Shown piece by piece: positions 26,363-35,733 of a stretch of DNA of 64,000 bases. The notes under the pieces are model-generated. The model did no database searches. It was not told where the DNA came from and was given only the letters and a program-made list of their open reading frames with translations. A program made the position numbers and the translations under genes. The DNA lies in contig NZ_LT607755.1 of the NCBI RefSeq assembly GCF_900090275.1, positions 5,332,001 to 5,396,000 on the forward strand. The letters run 5' to 3'. Every line of letters starts with the position of its first letter. Within the stretch, counting starts at the first letter, position 1. The DNA is from Micromonospora zamorensis (GTDB lineage: Bacteria > Actinomycetota > Actinomycetes > Mycobacteriales > Micromonosporaceae).

Positions 26363-26647
26363 ATGATGTTCAAACGAGCCGATCTGGCCGTCCTGACGCT
26401 GGCGCTCGGCCTGCTGATCGTCGGCTACATCCTGCGGGACGACGTGCACGGCACGGCCGCAACGGTCGGCCGGGTGCTGGTGCCGCTCGGCTACATCTGC
26501 GGCATGATCGCCGGTATCGGCCCCGCTCGCCGCGCCAGGCGCGAGAACAACCGATTACGAGCGGTACTGCTCGGCGGCGACACCGCACCCGTTGCAGACG
26601 AGCGCCCGGGCCAGCCTCGCGCCGAGGACACCCACCCGGACCGGTAG
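26363..26647 (+). CDS. Two-helix membrane miniprotein, paralogue B, contains a TTA codon
   Basis: A 94-residue protein: MMFKRADLAVLTLALGLLIVG, a short loop (DDVHGTAATVG), a second helix (VLVPLGYICGMIAGIGPA) and a basic, hydrophilic tail. It resembles paralogue A over the helices. Leu65 is encoded by TTA (26555-26557), so translation may depend on the bldA tRNA. The start is uncertain: a much longer in-frame ORF extends upstream, but conserved-looking sequence begins at the double ATG. Confidence 0.55.
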   Translation: MMFKRADLAVLTLALGLLIVGYILRDDVHGTAATVGRVLVPLGYICGMIAGIGPARRARRENNRLRAVLLGGDTAPVADERPGQPRAEDTHPDR

Positions 26648-26728
26648 TTCGAACGTTTCGCGCTCGGCTGATTCTGCTGCCAGCAGCCTTTCTTGAATCG
26701 TCGGGCCCGCGCCGGGTGAGCTGGCAGC

Positions 26729-28009
26729 ATGCCAACAGACGCCGCCCGTTTCCCACGCTCCTCGCCGTACTGGCCGGTGGTCAGTCACCCACAACTCCGG
26801 CGCGTCCTGCCCGGGCTAGCCGTGTCCGCGTTGGGCGACGGCATGGCGGTGGTCGCGGTGCCGTGGCTCGCCATCCAACTCGCCCCGCACGGTCAGCGCG
26901 GCCTCTGGATCGCGGTGGCCATGGCGGCGTACACAGTGCCCAGCGCGGCCGGGACGGTCGTCTTCGGGCGGTTGCTGCGTGGGCGCGGTGGCGCGCAGCT
27001 CGCCGGGTGGGACGCGATCCTGCGGGCCTCCGCCCTCGCGGCGATCCCTCTCGCCCACCTCGCCGGCGTGCTCACCATCGGGCTGTACGTGGCCCTGCTG
27101 GCCGCGTCGGCGCTGCTGCACTCGTGGGGCTCCGCCGGCCGGTTCACCCTGATCGCCGAACTGCTGCCGCAGCGGCACCATCTGCCGGCCAATGCCGTGC
27201 TCAGCACCATCGGAGGGTTCGCCACCATCGTCGGCCCGCCACTGGCGGGCATCCTGATCGGCTGGGTGGGGCCGGTCTGGGTCATCGCCATCGACGCCGC
27301 CACCTTCGCCGCGCTGGCCCTCACGTACCGTCTCGCCCTTCCCGCCAACGACGGACCCGCACGGTCCGAGAGCGGCGCTTCGCGAACGGCCGGCTTCGCT
27401 GTCATCCGCCAGAACCCGGCCCTGCTGGGCCTGCTCGTGCTGAGCCTCGGGTTCTTCTTCCTCTTCGGACCGGTGTACGTGGCGATGCCGATCCACATCA
27501 CCGACGACCTGCACGCCACCGCGATGCTGCTCGGGGCCTACTACACCGCGTTCGGCGTCGGCGGCCTCACTGGAGGTCTGGTCGCCGGTTACCTCCGCCG
27601 CTGGCCACTGCGAGCCACCACCATCGGCATCGTCGTCGCGTTCGGCGTCGCCATGCTGCCGCTCGGCCTGGGCGCACCGGTCGGTGTGTCGTTGCCGGCG
27701 TTCGCCCTGGCGGGCTTCATCTGGGCGCCGTACATGTCCACGTCGATGGCGCTGTTCCAGCGCAGCACGTCGACCGCCCAGCTGCCCGCGGTGCTCGCCG
27801 CGAACGGTGCCATCCTCGTGCTGGCGGTGCCGCTGGGCACCATGCTGGGCGGGCCGCTGGTGGGTGCCATCGGCCCCCGACCGACGCTGCTGGTCTGCGC
27901 CGTGGCGATCGTGGCCCTCGGCCTGATCGCCGGGGCAATCGCTATCCCCAGGCGGAGCTCGCGATTGCCCGGCGATGCAGCCGTCACCGAGGTCAGTGCC
28001 AGTCGCTGA
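26729..28009 (+). CDS. MFS transporter
   Basis: A 426-residue integral membrane protein with about 12 predicted helices and an early LRRVLPGLAVSALGDGMAVVAVPWLAIQL helix typical of macrolide/tetracycline-type efflux MFS members. The middle loop (about 208-222) is hydrophilic. The likely role is proton-driven export of a small molecule; the substrate is unknown. Its 3' end overlaps the convergent SRPBCC gene by 17 bp. Confidence 0.88.
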   Translation: MPTDAARFPRSSPYWPVVSHPQLRRVLPGLAVSALGDGMAVVAVPWLAIQLAPHGQRGLWIAVAMAAYTVPSAAGTVVFGRLLRGRGGAQLAGWDAILRASALAAIPLAHLAGVLTIGLYVALLAASALLHSWGSAGRFTLIAELLPQRHHLPANAVLSTIGGFATIVGPPLAGILIGWVGPVWVIAIDAATFAALALTYRLALPANDGPARSESGASRTAGFAVIRQNPALLGLLVLSLGFFFLFGPVYVAMPIHITDDLHATAMLLGAYYTAFGVGGLTGGLVAGYLRRWPLRATTIGIVVAFGVAMLPLGLGAPVGVSLPAFALAGFIWAPYMSTSMALFQRSTSTAQLPAVLAANGAILVLAVPLGTMLGGPLVGAIGPRPTLLVCAVAIVALGLIAGAIAIPRRSSRLPGDAAVTEVSASR

Positions 28010-28436
28010 TCCGGACGTCGTCCGGGGCCGGTCGGCCGTGGCCGGTCTCGACCTGCTCCTTGAGGCTCATCAGGAACAGCGCCCACTTGGTGCTGCAGTG
28101 GTGCATGAACTCGACCGGCTCGCGCCAGCCCTGGTGCGCGAACTGGACGATCGTGTACTCGCCGCGCTGGTCGAGACGCCAGTCGACCTCGGTGCCGACC
28201 CACTCCTCGGGGCCGTCGACGACGCGCCACCGCACCCGCCCGGCGGGGTTCAGCTCCAGGACCTCCATGTCGAAGCCGCCGGCATCGCCGAACCGGAAGG
28301 CCAGCTTTCCACCGACTTCGCTCTTGCCCACCGTGTCGGTGGTCCACCAGGCGGCGAGGCCCTCCGGCGTTGCCACCGCTCGGTAGACGTCGTCGAGCGG
28401 TGCGACGACGCCGACCCGGTGCAGGATGTCGACCAT
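27993..28436 (-). CDS. SRPBCC/AHSA1-like protein
   Basis: A 147-residue START-like protein: VDILHRVGVVAPLDDVYRAVATPEGLAAWWT at the N-terminus, ending with a C-terminal helix (STKWALFLMSLKEQVETG). Such small cavity proteins bind hydrophobic ligands. The ATG at 28436 is chosen because AAGGAG lies 7 bp upstream; an ATG two codons earlier overlaps that site. It is the third gene of the AHSA1-ArsR-AHSA1 operon and overlaps the convergent MFS gene. Confidence 0.85.
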   Translation of the reverse strand: MVDILHRVGVVAPLDDVYRAVATPEGLAAWWTTDTVGKSEVGGKLAFRFGDAGGFDMEVLELNPAGRVRWRVVDGPEEWVGTEVDWRLDQRGEYTIVQFAHQGWREPVEFMHHCSTKWALFLMSLKEQVETGHGRPAPDDVRISDWH

Positions 28437-28438
28437 TC

Positions 28439-28789
28439 TCATTCTCCTTCGTCGTTGGTGCGGGTGCGTTCGATCGCCTCGGCGATCCGCTTGATCCGGC
28501 GGAGTCGGACGTCCCAGGTGGAGCCCACAGCCGACAGCTGCGCGACGGCGCGGGCGAGCTGTGCCTCGTCGACCTGGTAGTGACGCTCGCGACCGGCCGA
28601 CTCGGCGTGGATCAGCCCGACCCGGTCCAGGACGGCCAGGTGCTTCGAGACGGCCTGGCGGGTGACGGGTAGCCGCCTGCTCAACGAAGTGGCCGTGCCC
28701 GGCCCGTCAGCGAGAAGAAGATCGATCATCGTACGCCGAATCGGGTCGCCGATCGCCGACCACAACTCGTCGTCGACCGCCGTACTCAT
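28439..28789 (-). CDS. ArsR-family winged-helix regulator
   Basis: This 116-residue protein has the ArsR pattern: LWSAIGDPIRRTMIDLLLADGPGTATSLSRRLPVTRQAVSKHLAVL with the recognition helix near 45-60, then a wing (HAESAGRERHYQVDEAQL). No metal-binding ELCVC-type motif is present. This fits the ArsR/SRPBCC group, which senses something other than metals. It overlaps the preceding AHSA1 gene as ATGA and precedes the second AHSA1-like gene. Confidence 0.9.
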   Translation of the reverse strand: MSTAVDDELWSAIGDPIRRTMIDLLLADGPGTATSLSRRLPVTRQAVSKHLAVLDRVGLIHAESAGRERHYQVDEAQLARAVAQLSAVGSTWDVRLRRIKRIAEAIERTRTNDEGE

Positions 28790-29244
28790 GGGGTGGAGAC
28801 CAGCCGCGCGACGTACGCGCCCAGCCGGGGCATGTAGTGGTCCCACCCGTTCTCGTGGTCCTGGTACTGCGCCTCCAGAACGGCGATCTCCCAGCCCATC
28901 TCGCGGAACCCGGTCTCGGTCATCCGGATCTGCGTCCCCGTGCCGTCGGGGATCAGGTCGAAGGTGACGAGCAGCGCCTGCCCACTGCGGCCCGGCTCGG
29001 TGAAGCACCACCGGAAGGAGAATCGCTTCGGCGGGTCGACCTCGACGACCGCGAGCGCGACGGTCTTCGTCTCACCGGTGTCAGTGTCGCGCCACACCAG
29101 CTCGCCGGGCGCGCCCGCGACCGACTCGAACCGCGCGTCGTCGGGCCACCACTCCCGCATGTGCTCGGGCTGACTGACCACCTCGAAGACCACCTCGGGT
29201 GACGCGTCGACGTGGATGTCGCGTTCGATGGTTCCCTGCTCCAT
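28786..29244 (-). CDS. AHSA1/SRPBCC-domain protein
   Basis: This 152-residue protein matches the AHSA1 pattern: ERDIHVDASPEVVFEVVSQPEHMREWWPDDARFE, then FSFRWCFTEPG, with a C-terminal helix ending YVARLVSTP. The ATG lies just downstream of the operator region, and the upstream in-frame extension would run through the operators. It is the first gene of the operon. Its role is probably ligand binding or stress response; the ligand is unknown. Confidence 0.88.
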   Translation of the reverse strand: MEQGTIERDIHVDASPEVVFEVVSQPEHMREWWPDDARFESVAGAPGELVWRDTDTGETKTVALAVVEVDPPKRFSFRWCFTEPGRSGQALLVTFDLIPDGTGTQIRMTETGFREMGWEIAVLEAQYQDHENGWDHYMPRLGAYVARLVSTP

Positions 29245-29259
29245 GAGCCTCAACCTTTC

Positions 29260-29319
29260 GCAACCTTTGGTTGCACTCAACCTACGACAGCTCAACGCCC
29301 TCGCGCAACCTTTAGTTGC
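29260..29319. promoter_or_regulatory. Paired ArsR-type operators
   Basis: Two near-identical palindromes, GCAAC-CTTTG-GTTGC (29260-29274) and GCAAC-CTTTA-GTTGC (29305-29319), start 45 bp apart in the 107-bp gap between the AHSA1 operon and a divergent VOC gene. Each has perfect 5-bp arms. They are well placed for autoregulation by the ArsR protein of the operon and possibly for control of both directions. Confidence 0.7.
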
Positions 29320-29351
29320 ATGTTGCGGTCGCGTCGTACCCGGGGAGCACA

Positions 29352-29735
29352 ATGCCGTGCATGTCTGAGCCATCGCCGCACCGGCACCACGCCATCGACT
29401 ACGTCGAGTTCACGGTGACCAACCTCGCCGAGGCCAAGCGCTTCTACGCCGACGCGTTCGGCTGGGAGTTCAACGACTACGGGCCGGCGTACGCCGGCAT
29501 CCGCAGCCCGCACGGCGACTCCGCGGCGGAGGTCGGCGGTCTCCGCGAGGATCAGGCCGTCCAGGCGGGCGGCCCGCTGGTGCTGCTCTACTCGGCTAAC
29601 CTCGACCGCTCCGTCCAAGCCGTGAAGGAGGCCGGCGGGCAGGTGGTGAACGGGCCGTACGAGTTCCCCGGTGGCCGCCGGTTCCACTTCACCGACCCCA
29701 GCGGCAACGAGCTGGGCGTCTGGGCCGAGCGGTAG
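29352..29735 (+). CDS. VOC-family protein
   Basis: A 127-residue VOC protein: HHAIDYVEFTVTNLAEAKRFYADAFGWEF opens module one, and FPGGRRFHFTDPSGNELGVW closes module two. The substrate is unknown. The ATG behind GGGGAGCACA is used; an internal ATG three codons later is the main alternative. It is divergent from the ArsR/AHSA1 operon and shares its operator region, so it may be co-regulated. Confidence 0.85.
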   Translation: MPCMSEPSPHRHHAIDYVEFTVTNLAEAKRFYADAFGWEFNDYGPAYAGIRSPHGDSAAEVGGLREDQAVQAGGPLVLLYSANLDRSVQAVKEAGGQVVNGPYEFPGGRRFHFTDPSGNELGVWAER

Positions 29736-29747
29736 GGACGCGCACCC

Positions 29748-30350
29748 GTGCACACCCTGCTGGTAGCCGTGCACCCGGAGCCCGGGTCCCTCACGCACCA
29801 CACAGTTCGGCAGCTCGCGGCGGCGCTGCGCCCGGGCTCGGTCGAGATCGCCGACCTGGCGGACGAGGACTTCGACCCGAGGTTCGGTGTGGCCGACCGT
29901 CGGGCATACCAGCAGCGTGGCGAGCCCCCGCCCGACGTGCGCCGCGAGCAGCAGCGCCTCGACCGCGCCACCGACCTCGTGCTGGTCTTCCCGGTCTACT
30001 GGTGGTCGATGCCGGCCCTGCTCAAGGGATGGATCGACCGTGTCTTCATCAACGGCTGGGCCTTCGACTACGCCCCCTCCACCGGCATCCAACCGAGGCT
30101 GCAACGGCTCACCACCCACCTGCTCCCCATAGCCGGTGACGACGCGGGGCTCTACGAGCGCCACGGGTATGGGCAGGCCCTGCGGACGCAGATCGAACAC
30201 GGGATCGTGGACTACTGCGGCAGCCGCCGTGGCGTCACCGCATTCGTGCACGAGTCCGAGCAGGACGACTCCTCCGCCATAGCGCAGGAGGTCGACCGAG
30301 CTGTGGCCATGATCCGGGACGCCATCTCCGTACCACTCGACGCCCGTTAA
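29748..30350 (+). CDS. NAD(P)H-dependent oxidoreductase, flavodoxin-like fold
   Basis: This 200-residue flavodoxin_2 (KefF/YwrO/NQO-type) protein begins HTLLVAVHPEPGSLTHHTVRQ, the FMN/FAD phosphate-binding region. It contains LVFPVYWWSMPALLKGWIDRVF, the hallmark substrate/cofactor segment. It should transfer two electrons from NAD(P)H to quinones or similar acceptors. It begins at a GTG 13 bp after the VOC gene, suggesting co-transcription. Confidence 0.9.
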   Translation: MHTLLVAVHPEPGSLTHHTVRQLAAALRPGSVEIADLADEDFDPRFGVADRRAYQQRGEPPPDVRREQQRLDRATDLVLVFPVYWWSMPALLKGWIDRVFINGWAFDYAPSTGIQPRLQRLTTHLLPIAGDDAGLYERHGYGQALRTQIEHGIVDYCGSRRGVTAFVHESEQDDSSAIAQEVDRAVAMIRDAISVPLDAR

Positions 30351-30368
30351 CCGGTTCGCGGAGATCGG

Positions 30369-31196
30369 GTGCTCCGGCAGAGTGGTCGCGTGACCGGAAG
30401 AGGACTGCGCGTCGACGGATCGATTGCCCGCGAAGGGGCCCTGAGTCAGGTGCCCGGCGCATTCGCCGATGTTGTCGACGCCGCACGCGATCGGATAGCC
30501 AGGCGTTTCGGCGACGGTCGGCTGCACAGCGCCTACATCTACGGCAGCATCCCGCGCGGCACCGCCAAGCTCGGGATCTCCGATCTCGACCTGCTGCTCG
30601 CTCTGCACGCCGAACCGACCGAGGGCGACCGGCTGGATGCGGCGAGGATCGAGCAGGCCCTCGACCAGTCCTTCGACCAGATCGACGGCGTGGGGATCCT
30701 GCTGTTCAGCACACGCACCCTGCTCAGCGAGCTTGCACGCCACGATCTCGGCTTCTTCGTCGCCTGCCTGTGCACTCCACTGCTCGGCGACGACCTCGCC
30801 GAGGAACTTCCCCGTTACCGGCCCACTGCCCTGCTCGCCCGGGAGACGAACGGCGACCTGTCATCGGCGCTGCCGGAATGGGGCAGGCAGGCAGCCAGGG
30901 CGACCACTGACAACCAACGTAGGGGCCTCAGCAGGCTCGTCGCTCGTCGCATCGTCAGGACCGGATTCACTCTGGTCATGCCTCGTTGGGGAGGTTGGAC
31001 GAGCGACCTCACCGAGTCCGCCGAGGCGTTTGGCACCTACTACCCGGCACGTGCCGAGCAGATGCTCGGGGCTGCCAGGATCGGCCGTGCACCGTCGGCG
31101 GATCCGGCTGTCCTACGCCAGCTCATCGACGACCTGGGGCCATGGCTCGCAGCGGAGTACGCCGCCGTACATGGCGAGAAGGCCATCCGTCCCTGA
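30369..31196 (+). CDS. Nucleotidyltransferase-domain protein
   Basis: A 275-residue protein with a pol-beta-type nucleotidyltransferase core: YIYGSIPRGTAKLGISDLDLLL at about 57-77, giving GS-x2-RG and the catalytic SDxD (Asp72, Asp74). The rest is helical and resembles the C-terminal region of aminoglycoside adenylyltransferase-like or MNT-type proteins. No HEPN partner gene is adjacent. A GTG seven codons downstream is an alternative start, but GGAG precedes this one. The substrate (drug, RNA or protein) is unknown. Confidence 0.78.
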   Translation: MLRQSGRVTGRGLRVDGSIAREGALSQVPGAFADVVDAARDRIARRFGDGRLHSAYIYGSIPRGTAKLGISDLDLLLALHAEPTEGDRLDAARIEQALDQSFDQIDGVGILLFSTRTLLSELARHDLGFFVACLCTPLLGDDLAEELPRYRPTALLARETNGDLSSALPEWGRQAARATTDNQRRGLSRLVARRIVRTGFTLVMPRWGGWTSDLTESAEAFGTYYPARAEQMLGAARIGRAPSADPAVLRQLIDDLGPWLAAEYAAVHGEKAIRP

Positions 31197-31243
31197 CCGC
31201 GCCTGCCGGTGTGAAAGCACGACGAGGCCGACGTCCGGACGTC

Positions 31244-32074
31244 TCAGGGGCGGTCGTGCAGGAACCAGGCGTCGCTACGGGTCAACGCGAGCGCGAGCTC
31301 CCAGGGGTTCGATTCGAGATTGCTGGCTAGCGCCAGGATCTGGAGGGCAAGCTGCCACGCCTGCTCACCCAGAGCCGGCTGCCTGTTGACCACGAATTGC
31401 AGCATCGTCCCCCAGGACGCCACGAGTTCGGCGCCCCACTGCTGCTCCCATTGGCGGAGTGCGGCCGCCAGTCCCTCCGGCCCCTGTGGTCTGAGGGCTC
31501 CGAAGTAATTGAGCCAGGCGGGGGCCAACCACTGCCTCGGGGTTGGCAACAGCACGAGCTGCACCCCTTCGGGGGGCGTGAACCAGTACCGGGTGCCGAC
31601 AAAATTCGCCGCTGCCCGCCAACCCCGCTCGACCGCGGCAGGGTCGGTTAACAGTCTCTCCCAGGTCAGACGTTCGACCGCCAAGAGTGTCGTCGGCAGA
31701 GTCACGTCTCGCCCCACCTGCTGGGCGAAGTCCTCACCGAGTTGGTGGGGCAGCCACAGGTGCACCTCTTCGCGGTCGAGCGGCGAGTTCGTGCCCCACC
31801 AGCGAAAGACCGTCCAGGGGTCGACTGTTCGAGACTCCTGGTCGAGGGCTTCAATCTCTTCGGCCGTCGCGTCGTGCCATTCCTCGTTCACACCAGTGAG
31901 AACGGGCCACCGGCCGGTCTCGGAAACCGCCGCTCGAGCCGCGCGCCAGGCGGAGAGAAGCTGGCTCTGCTCGATGCCGGTGACCACCCACGTCTCGCCC
32001 AGGCCCTCCTCAATCGGAAGCCCATCCAGCACCGTCCCCCGGAGCGCGGCGGCGATCTCATCTGGGTCCTCCAT
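31244..32074 (-). CDS. DUF4253-like protein, contains a TTA codon
   Basis: A roughly 276-residue protein whose C-terminal part (APAWLNYFGALRPQ, then LRQWEQQWGAELVASWG ... WFLHDRP) follows the DUF4253 pattern. The family is of unknown function and is frequent next to polymorphic-toxin immunity genes. One leucine is encoded by TTA (+ strand 31649-31651), in frame. The start is uncertain: ATG 32074 is used, with GTG codons 3 and 12 bases upstream; none has a clear ribosome site. Confidence 0.65.
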   Translation of the reverse strand: MEDPDEIAAALRGTVLDGLPIEEGLGETWVVTGIEQSQLLSAWRAARAAVSETGRWPVLTGVNEEWHDATAEEIEALDQESRTVDPWTVFRWWGTNSPLDREEVHLWLPHQLGEDFAQQVGRDVTLPTTLLAVERLTWERLLTDPAAVERGWRAAANFVGTRYWFTPPEGVQLVLLPTPRQWLAPAWLNYFGALRPQGPEGLAAALRQWEQQWGAELVASWGTMLQFVVNRQPALGEQAWQLALQILALASNLESNPWELALALTRSDAWFLHDRP

Positions 32075-32207
32075 CACCCGCGTCACGCCACGACCGTAGA
32101 CCACACCGCCGACACCGTCCGTCCGAGTAATACAGGAGATCCGCGCGGACCGTGGCCCGCCGTGACGGGCGGTTACCCCGGCCCTCGGAGCCGCAACCAC
32201 CCGCGGG

Positions 32208-32585
32208 TCAGTGCTCGCGCAGGTCGTAGGTGTGCTGATTGCGCTCGATGTCGGCGTTGTGTTCGACAGCCCACTCGGCGAGGGTCACCGCCGGCTCGAT
32301 CAGGGTGCGGCCGGTGTCGGTGAGCTGGTACTCGACGCGCGGAGGCACCTCGGCGAAGACGTGCCGGGAGACGAGGCCGTCGCGTTCCAGGTGCCGAAGG
32401 GTCCGGGTCAGCATGCGCTGAGAAACCCCCGGAATGCGCTGCTGCAACTCGCTGAAGCGCATGCGTTCGCCGTCGAGGGTCGCCACGACCAGCAGGCTCC
32501 ACTTGTCCCCGATCCGGTTGAGGATGCCGCGAATGGCACGGCCGCCGTCGCCACGGATCAGACACGACTTCCCGTACTTCGACAT
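32208..32585 (-). CDS. HxlR-family transcriptional regulator
   Basis: This 125-residue protein has a clear HxlR winged helix: SCLIRGDGGRAIRGILNRIGDKWSLLVVATL, then FSELQQRIPGVSQRMLTRTLRHLERDGLVSR and a wing (PPRVEYQLTDTGRTL). The N-terminal Cys (residue 7) sits where redox-sensing members carry their reactive cysteine. The ATG behind GAGGGGTC is used instead of the longer ORF. It is divergent from a DoxX-family gene, its likely target. Confidence 0.92.
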   Translation of the reverse strand: MSKYGKSCLIRGDGGRAIRGILNRIGDKWSLLVVATLDGERMRFSELQQRIPGVSQRMLTRTLRHLERDGLVSRHVFAEVPPRVEYQLTDTGRTLIEPAVTLAEWAVEHNADIERNQHTYDLREH

Positions 32586-32653
32586 GACCCCTCGATGTGG
32601 GTAGGGCACAGGGATGTGCCTTTTGTAGAGCCCTCGATCATGCCCGAGGATCT

Positions 32654-32674
32654 GGTTACTTACTACTCGTGACC
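32654..32674. promoter_or_regulatory. Putative HxlR operator upstream of doxX-like gene
   Basis: GGTTAC...GTGACC forms an imperfect palindrome (5 of 6 pairs) around TTACTACTC. The octamer TACTTACT (32657-32664) is identical to that in the 98-130 element in front of the other HxlR gene. It lies 12 bp before the DoxX start, where a repressor could block transcription or translation. Confidence 0.5.
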
Positions 32675-32685
32675 ACGGGGGACTG

Positions 32686-33051
32686 ATGGAGATCGCGTAC
32701 TGGATCGTCAGCGGGCTGCTCGCGCTGTTCTACCTGTACTCGGGCGGCATGAAGATGGTCCGGAGCCAGGCACAGCTCGCACCGATGATGGCGTGGGCAG
32801 GCACCGCGGTCCCGATGGCCGGCGTACGCGCCATCGGCCTGGCAGAGGTGCTCGGCGCCCTCGGCCTCATCCTGCCGCCGCTCACGGGAATCGCACCCGT
32901 CCTCGCAGTCGCGGCAGCCGCCGGGCTGACGATCCTGCAGGTCCTCGGGGCCGGATTCCACCTCTCCCGAGGCGAACGGAAGGACGTGTGGCTGAACCTG
33001 GTTCTGGCCGCGGTCGCCGCGATCGTCACCTGGCTCGCCGTCGCCCTCTGA
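32686..33051 (+). CDS. DoxX-family membrane protein
   Basis: A 121-residue protein with four predicted helices: EIAYWIVSGLLALFYLYSGGMKM; a second around APMMAWAGTAVPMAGVRAIGLAEVLGALGLI; a third (GIAPVLAVAAAAGLTILQ); and a fourth at the C-terminus. The pattern is that of DoxX-like quinol-associated or SURF4-like proteins. It is a typical HxlR-controlled partner, possibly in redox stress. GGGGGACTG precedes the ATG. Confidence 0.85.
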   Translation: MEIAYWIVSGLLALFYLYSGGMKMVRSQAQLAPMMAWAGTAVPMAGVRAIGLAEVLGALGLILPPLTGIAPVLAVAAAAGLTILQVLGAGFHLSRGERKDVWLNLVLAAVAAIVTWLAVAL

Positions 33052-33110
33052 GCGCCCGACGTCCGCGTGTCAGCCAGACCTGCCCGGCTGGACGGCTTGA
33101 ACCACAGGGG

Positions 33111-34196
<1,086 letters not shown>

Positions 34197-34290
34197 GACC
34201 GGCCAGCTTACGCGGGTGCCGACCGGACCGGTCCAGGCGGCTCGGTTTCCGACGGCACGGCCCCCGGCGAGGGGCGGCGCTGACCGGTCG

Positions 34291-35025
34291 TCAGCCGAGC
34301 AGGCGTGGGGCGATGACCGCCTCGCGGACGCTGCCGTCCGCGCCACGGCTGACCTCGTACGCCGAGACGCCCTCGCGGTCCGCGATTGCCTCGACCAGGC
34401 GGATGCCCCGGTAGACCAGACCGACCCCGTCGTCGGTGCAGTGGCTGGTCGGGAGCGTCCCGTTGCCCACCAGCTCGTGCATCAGCGGGCGGCGCTGGCC
34501 CTCGCTGTCGTAGTGCACCCCGTTGCCGTACGGCAACCAGGCCAACCCCTCGGTGAAGCCGCGCAGCCGGGGACCGAAGCTGTCGGTGGCACCGCCGACG
34601 TGCCAGCAGATCGAGCCGGCGGAGACACCGGCCAGCACCACACCGGCCTGCCAGCACTCGTGCAGGATGTCGTCGAGCCCGTGCACCCGCCAGACGGCGA
34701 CCAGGTTGGCCACGCTGCCGCCACCGACCCAGATCACGTCCTGGGCGAGCAGGTGGGCGCGGACGTCCTCGACGTTCGGCATGGGGAAGAGGGCGAGGTG
34801 CGACAGCCGGAACCGGGTGTCGGCGAACGCGCCGTAGACGGCGGTCAGCGAGGTGGGCTGGTCACCGACGGCCTGCCCGAGGTAGCAGATGCGTGGCTGC
34901 GGACCAGCCTCGGCGAGCTCCGCCGCCAGCTCGAAGACCGGGCTGGGGCGCATGTCGTACGGCCCTCGGTCGCCCCGGGAGAAGCCCATGCTGGTGGCGA
35001 TGATGGTCGGTTCGCTGGCGGGCAT
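34291..35025 (-). CDS. pepE: Peptidase E (family S51)
   Basis: This 244-residue protein has the S51 nucleophile-elbow motif AGVSAGSICW, with Ser135 as the likely nucleophile, plus VIWVGGGSVANLVAVWR and the downstream HYDSEGQRRP segment. These enzymes are alpha-aspartyl dipeptidases or, in related groups, cyanophycin hydrolases. GGAAGGACGCCCCG precedes the ATG. It lies 94 bp upstream of ychF on the same strand. Confidence 0.87.
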   Translation of the reverse strand: MPASEPTIIATSMGFSRGDRGPYDMRPSPVFELAAELAEAGPQPRICYLGQAVGDQPTSLTAVYGAFADTRFRLSHLALFPMPNVEDVRAHLLAQDVIWVGGGSVANLVAVWRVHGLDDILHECWQAGVVLAGVSAGSICWHVGGATDSFGPRLRGFTEGLAWLPYGNGVHYDSEGQRRPLMHELVGNGTLPTSHCTDDGVGLVYRGIRLVEAIADREGVSAYEVSRGADGSVREAVIAPRLLG

Positions 35026-35086
35026 CGGGGCGTCCTTCCGTCCGGGCGGTGCGGCGTCCATCCTGCCGCAGCCACGAGGCAGCCGG

Positions 35087-35593
35087 TTACCCGCCCGCGT
35101 GCCGGCCGCGGCGCTGGCGGGGCACCTCGACCTCGGGCCAGTGTGCCTCGGGCGGCCGGTCGGCCGGGGGCAGTTGCGCCGCGGCTGCGCGGGGCAGGGT
35201 GAACCGGTCGGCGGCGGCCGGGCCTGCCGAGAACGACTCGCGCAGCATCCAGCGCACCTCGTCGGCCGTCCAGCCCAAGCCGGCTCGCGCGGCGATCTCG
35301 CGCACCAACCGCCGGCCGACGCGGGTGTCGTCGTCGTAGAAGCGCATGCACCAGTGGTGGGTCCACATCCCGAGTGCCCGCAGGCCCGCGTCGTCGAGTG
35401 AGCCGACCAACCGGCCGCAGGCGGTGTCGGAGAAGGCCTGATCGGGGTCGGCCGCCCGGTCCCGTTCGATGGCGCCGACGGCAGCCGGTGCGACGGCCCG
35501 CATCCGCCGGTAGAAGGACTGCGCCACCGCGCGGGGCAGCGCCGGGAACGCGCCCGGTGTCGACGCCGCCGCCCAACCCGCCACGCTCGTCAT
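35087..35593 (-). CDS. Hypothetical protein
   Basis: A 168-residue soluble, largely helical protein with no family recognised. Visible features are an Ala-rich N-terminus, a central aromatic and Cys-containing stretch (LGMWTHHWCMRFYDDD) and a proline-rich tail. GAAGGGGTGCGGGAC precedes the ATG. It is divergent from the SigE-type sigma factor, across a 140-bp gap, and co-directional with the peptidase gene. Confidence 0.6.
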   Translation of the reverse strand: MTSVAGWAAASTPGAFPALPRAVAQSFYRRMRAVAPAAVGAIERDRAADPDQAFSDTACGRLVGSLDDAGLRALGMWTHHWCMRFYDDDTRVGRRLVREIAARAGLGWTADEVRWMLRESFSAGPAAADRFTLPRAAAAQLPPADRPPEAHWPEVEVPRQRRGRHAGG

Positions 35594-35733
35594 GTCCCGC
35601 ACCCCTTCTTCAGTTGGTTGCCGGACGGTACCCGTCACGACCGACACTTCCGGACCGAAAAAACACCCCGGATCGCGGATAGCGACGATGACCTGGGGCG
35701 TCTGTATGGGTGACAACGAAACGGGGGTGGTGG

